Part shown: piece by piece, positions 40,531 to 41,313 of the stretch
Layout: each line of letters starts with the position of its first letter
How positions within the stretch are numbered: the stretch's first letter is position 1
Source: Alphaproteobacteria bacterium
Lineage (GTDB): Bacteria; Pseudomonadota; Alphaproteobacteria; Micavibrionales; Micavibrionaceae
Assembly: GCA_020442425.1 (NCBI GenBank)
Contig: JAGRKB010000033.1
Location: forward strand, 1-41,313
Direction: 5' to 3'
DNA: 41,313 bases
Notes under the pieces: model-generated
Told to the model about the DNA's origin: nothing
The model's input: only the letters and a program-made list of their open reading frames with translations
Databases searched by the model: none
Position numbers and translations under genes: made by a program

Positions 40531-41259
40531 ATGTTTTTCATGACGACACTCATTTCTGACTTCTCCTTTGTACAATCTCACAATAGCCAAAGAGGATCGG
40601 GCTTATTTATCATTCTTGTTGCCGTGGTCCTGTTTGCGGCCCTGACTTACGCAATTTCCAATAGCTCCGACGGATCAAAAAACCTGTCTCAGGAAAAAGT
40701 TCGCCTGTATGCATCCGAGATTCTTGATACAGGAAATCGCTATGCAGAAACAATCGCTCGAATGAAGCTGCAAGGAATTGCCGAAGATGAGATTAGCTTT
40801 CTCTATAACGGAAATTATTCAAATGCAGCCTGTCTGACAGACGCTTGTAAAGTGTTTGCTTTTGATGGCGGTGGATTGGAATGGGATACCCCGCCAATTG
40901 GCAGCAATAACGGAGAAGAGTGGTTCTTCACAGGTGATGTAGCCATTCAGGATATCGGAACTTCGGCAGCTGACCTTTTGGCAATTCTCCCCGTCGTCAA
41001 TGAAGACGTATGCCACAGAATAAATGTCCTGATTGATATAGAAGGGGAGAGTGATACGACCGCTTTATTTGGTAGTGCTATCGCTGCTAATGCATTTGTA
41101 GGAAGCTATGACCTAACTCCTGACTTAATCAATCATGCCTCCGTTAATGGCAAGAGGTCGGGCTGCATAAGCATTTCGAGTCTCACAAGTGACATAACGG
41201 CATCCTCCCCAATTGCAGGGCAACCAAAAATATATTATCAGGTTCTGCTTGCCCGATAG
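40531..41259 (+). CDS. Pilin-like single-helix protein, paralogue of the 26098-26787 protein
   Basis: 242 residues from the ATG at 40531 (or 239 from the ATG at 40540). After a polar head ending 'SQRGSG', one hydrophobic helix (about 24-43, LFIILVAVVLFAALTYAI) continues into a polar helix (QEKVRLYASEILDTGNRYAE). The globular part has 'VFAFDGGG', 'PPIGSNNGEEWFF', 'DLLAILPVVNEDVCHRIN', Cys pairs ('AACLTDAC', 'SGCISI') and ends 'YYQVLLAR', matching the order of the 26098-26787 protein. It lacks the standard prepilin cleavage motif. Upstream in-frame residues (back to 40402) overlap the previous gene and are not family-like. Confidence 0.75.
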   Translation: MFFMTTLISDFSFVQSHNSQRGSGLFIILVAVVLFAALTYAISNSSDGSKNLSQEKVRLYASEILDTGNRYAETIARMKLQGIAEDEISFLYNGNYSNAACLTDACKVFAFDGGGLEWDTPPIGSNNGEEWFFTGDVAIQDIGTSAADLLAILPVVNEDVCHRINVLIDIEGESDTTALFGSAIAANAFVGSYDLTPDLINHASVNGKRSGCISISSLTSDITASSPIAGQPKIYYQVLLAR

Positions 41260-41313
41260 AACATGATTTTATGCGGTCGAAAACAGAACAGTACAAAGAA
41301 ATGGGGCTTTAGC

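Noticed and set aside
1..41313. tRNA, rRNA, CRISPR arrays, insertion sequences, prophage or toxin-antitoxin modules
   Set aside because: I looked for T-loop motifs, repeated spacers, transposase motifs and terminal inverted repeats and found none that can be supported.

Overview
The window is ordinary chromosomal DNA of an alphaproteobacterium with moderate to low GC. Several family-level marks point there: NDUFA12 and NDUFS6 homologues (mitochondrial-type complex I accessory subunits), a DUF2155 protein next to NDUFA12, a DUF1150 protein next to Hsp20, a ChvG/ChvI pair beside RapZ, a phasin-clpS-clpA run, and hemE/hemH/hemJ/rho close to a likely replication origin. Two pilin-like proteins of an unusual family and several orphan proteins suggest a deep, little-studied lineage, possibly Micavibrio-like; that placement is only a guess. 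I see no tRNA, rRNA, CRISPR array, insertion sequence or prophage block.

Layout. 1-7,370: the end of a chemotaxis receptor gene, then mostly minus-strand genes (yggS, a methyltransferase, rho, hemJ, pyrF, a LapA-like gene, ihfB, a conserved unknown) with two plus-strand orphans. 6,939-7,383: an AT-rich gap with DnaA-box-like sites in front of hemE, the best candidate for oriC; most genes on both sides are transcribed away from it. 7,384-15,484: plus-strand hemE-hemH, a 26-residue membrane microprotein with its own promoter and terminator, a CDF efflux / glucokinase-like / deacetylase / SAM-hydrolase-like operon, and hslV-hslU. 15,489-19,703: Smr protein, a secreted unknown, ahcY and small unknowns. 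19,720-28,529: rapZ-chvG-chvI, coaE-dnaQ, truA-fmt, a pilin-like protein and a D,D-carboxypeptidase with SPOR domain. 28,851-32,723: phasin, clpS, clpA and a lone receiver protein. 32,695-41,259: RidA, NDUFA12, MlaD, DUF2155, a leader RNA or attenuator before a phage-like small protein, recR, a flavin reductase, a PLP decarboxylase, DUF1150 and Hsp20, NDUFS6-like zinc protein, an unknown and a second pilin-like protein.

How they work together. Three heme enzymes (HemE, HemJ, HemH) lie near the origin. Protein quality control is well represented (HslVU, ClpS-ClpA, Hsp20). ChvIG and RapZ are the remains of the usual envelope-stress/PTS locus, but hprK is absent and RapZ has lost its Walker A lysine. 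The most interesting points are a ROSE-like RNA thermometer that masks the Shine-Dalgarno of hsp20, the microprotein cassette after hemH, a SAM-hydrolase homologue without the family's catalytic residues, the paralogous pilin-like pair, the leader RNA at 35.6 kb, and several genes that look leaderless (a -10 box 6-9 bases before the start codon and no ribosome binding site).
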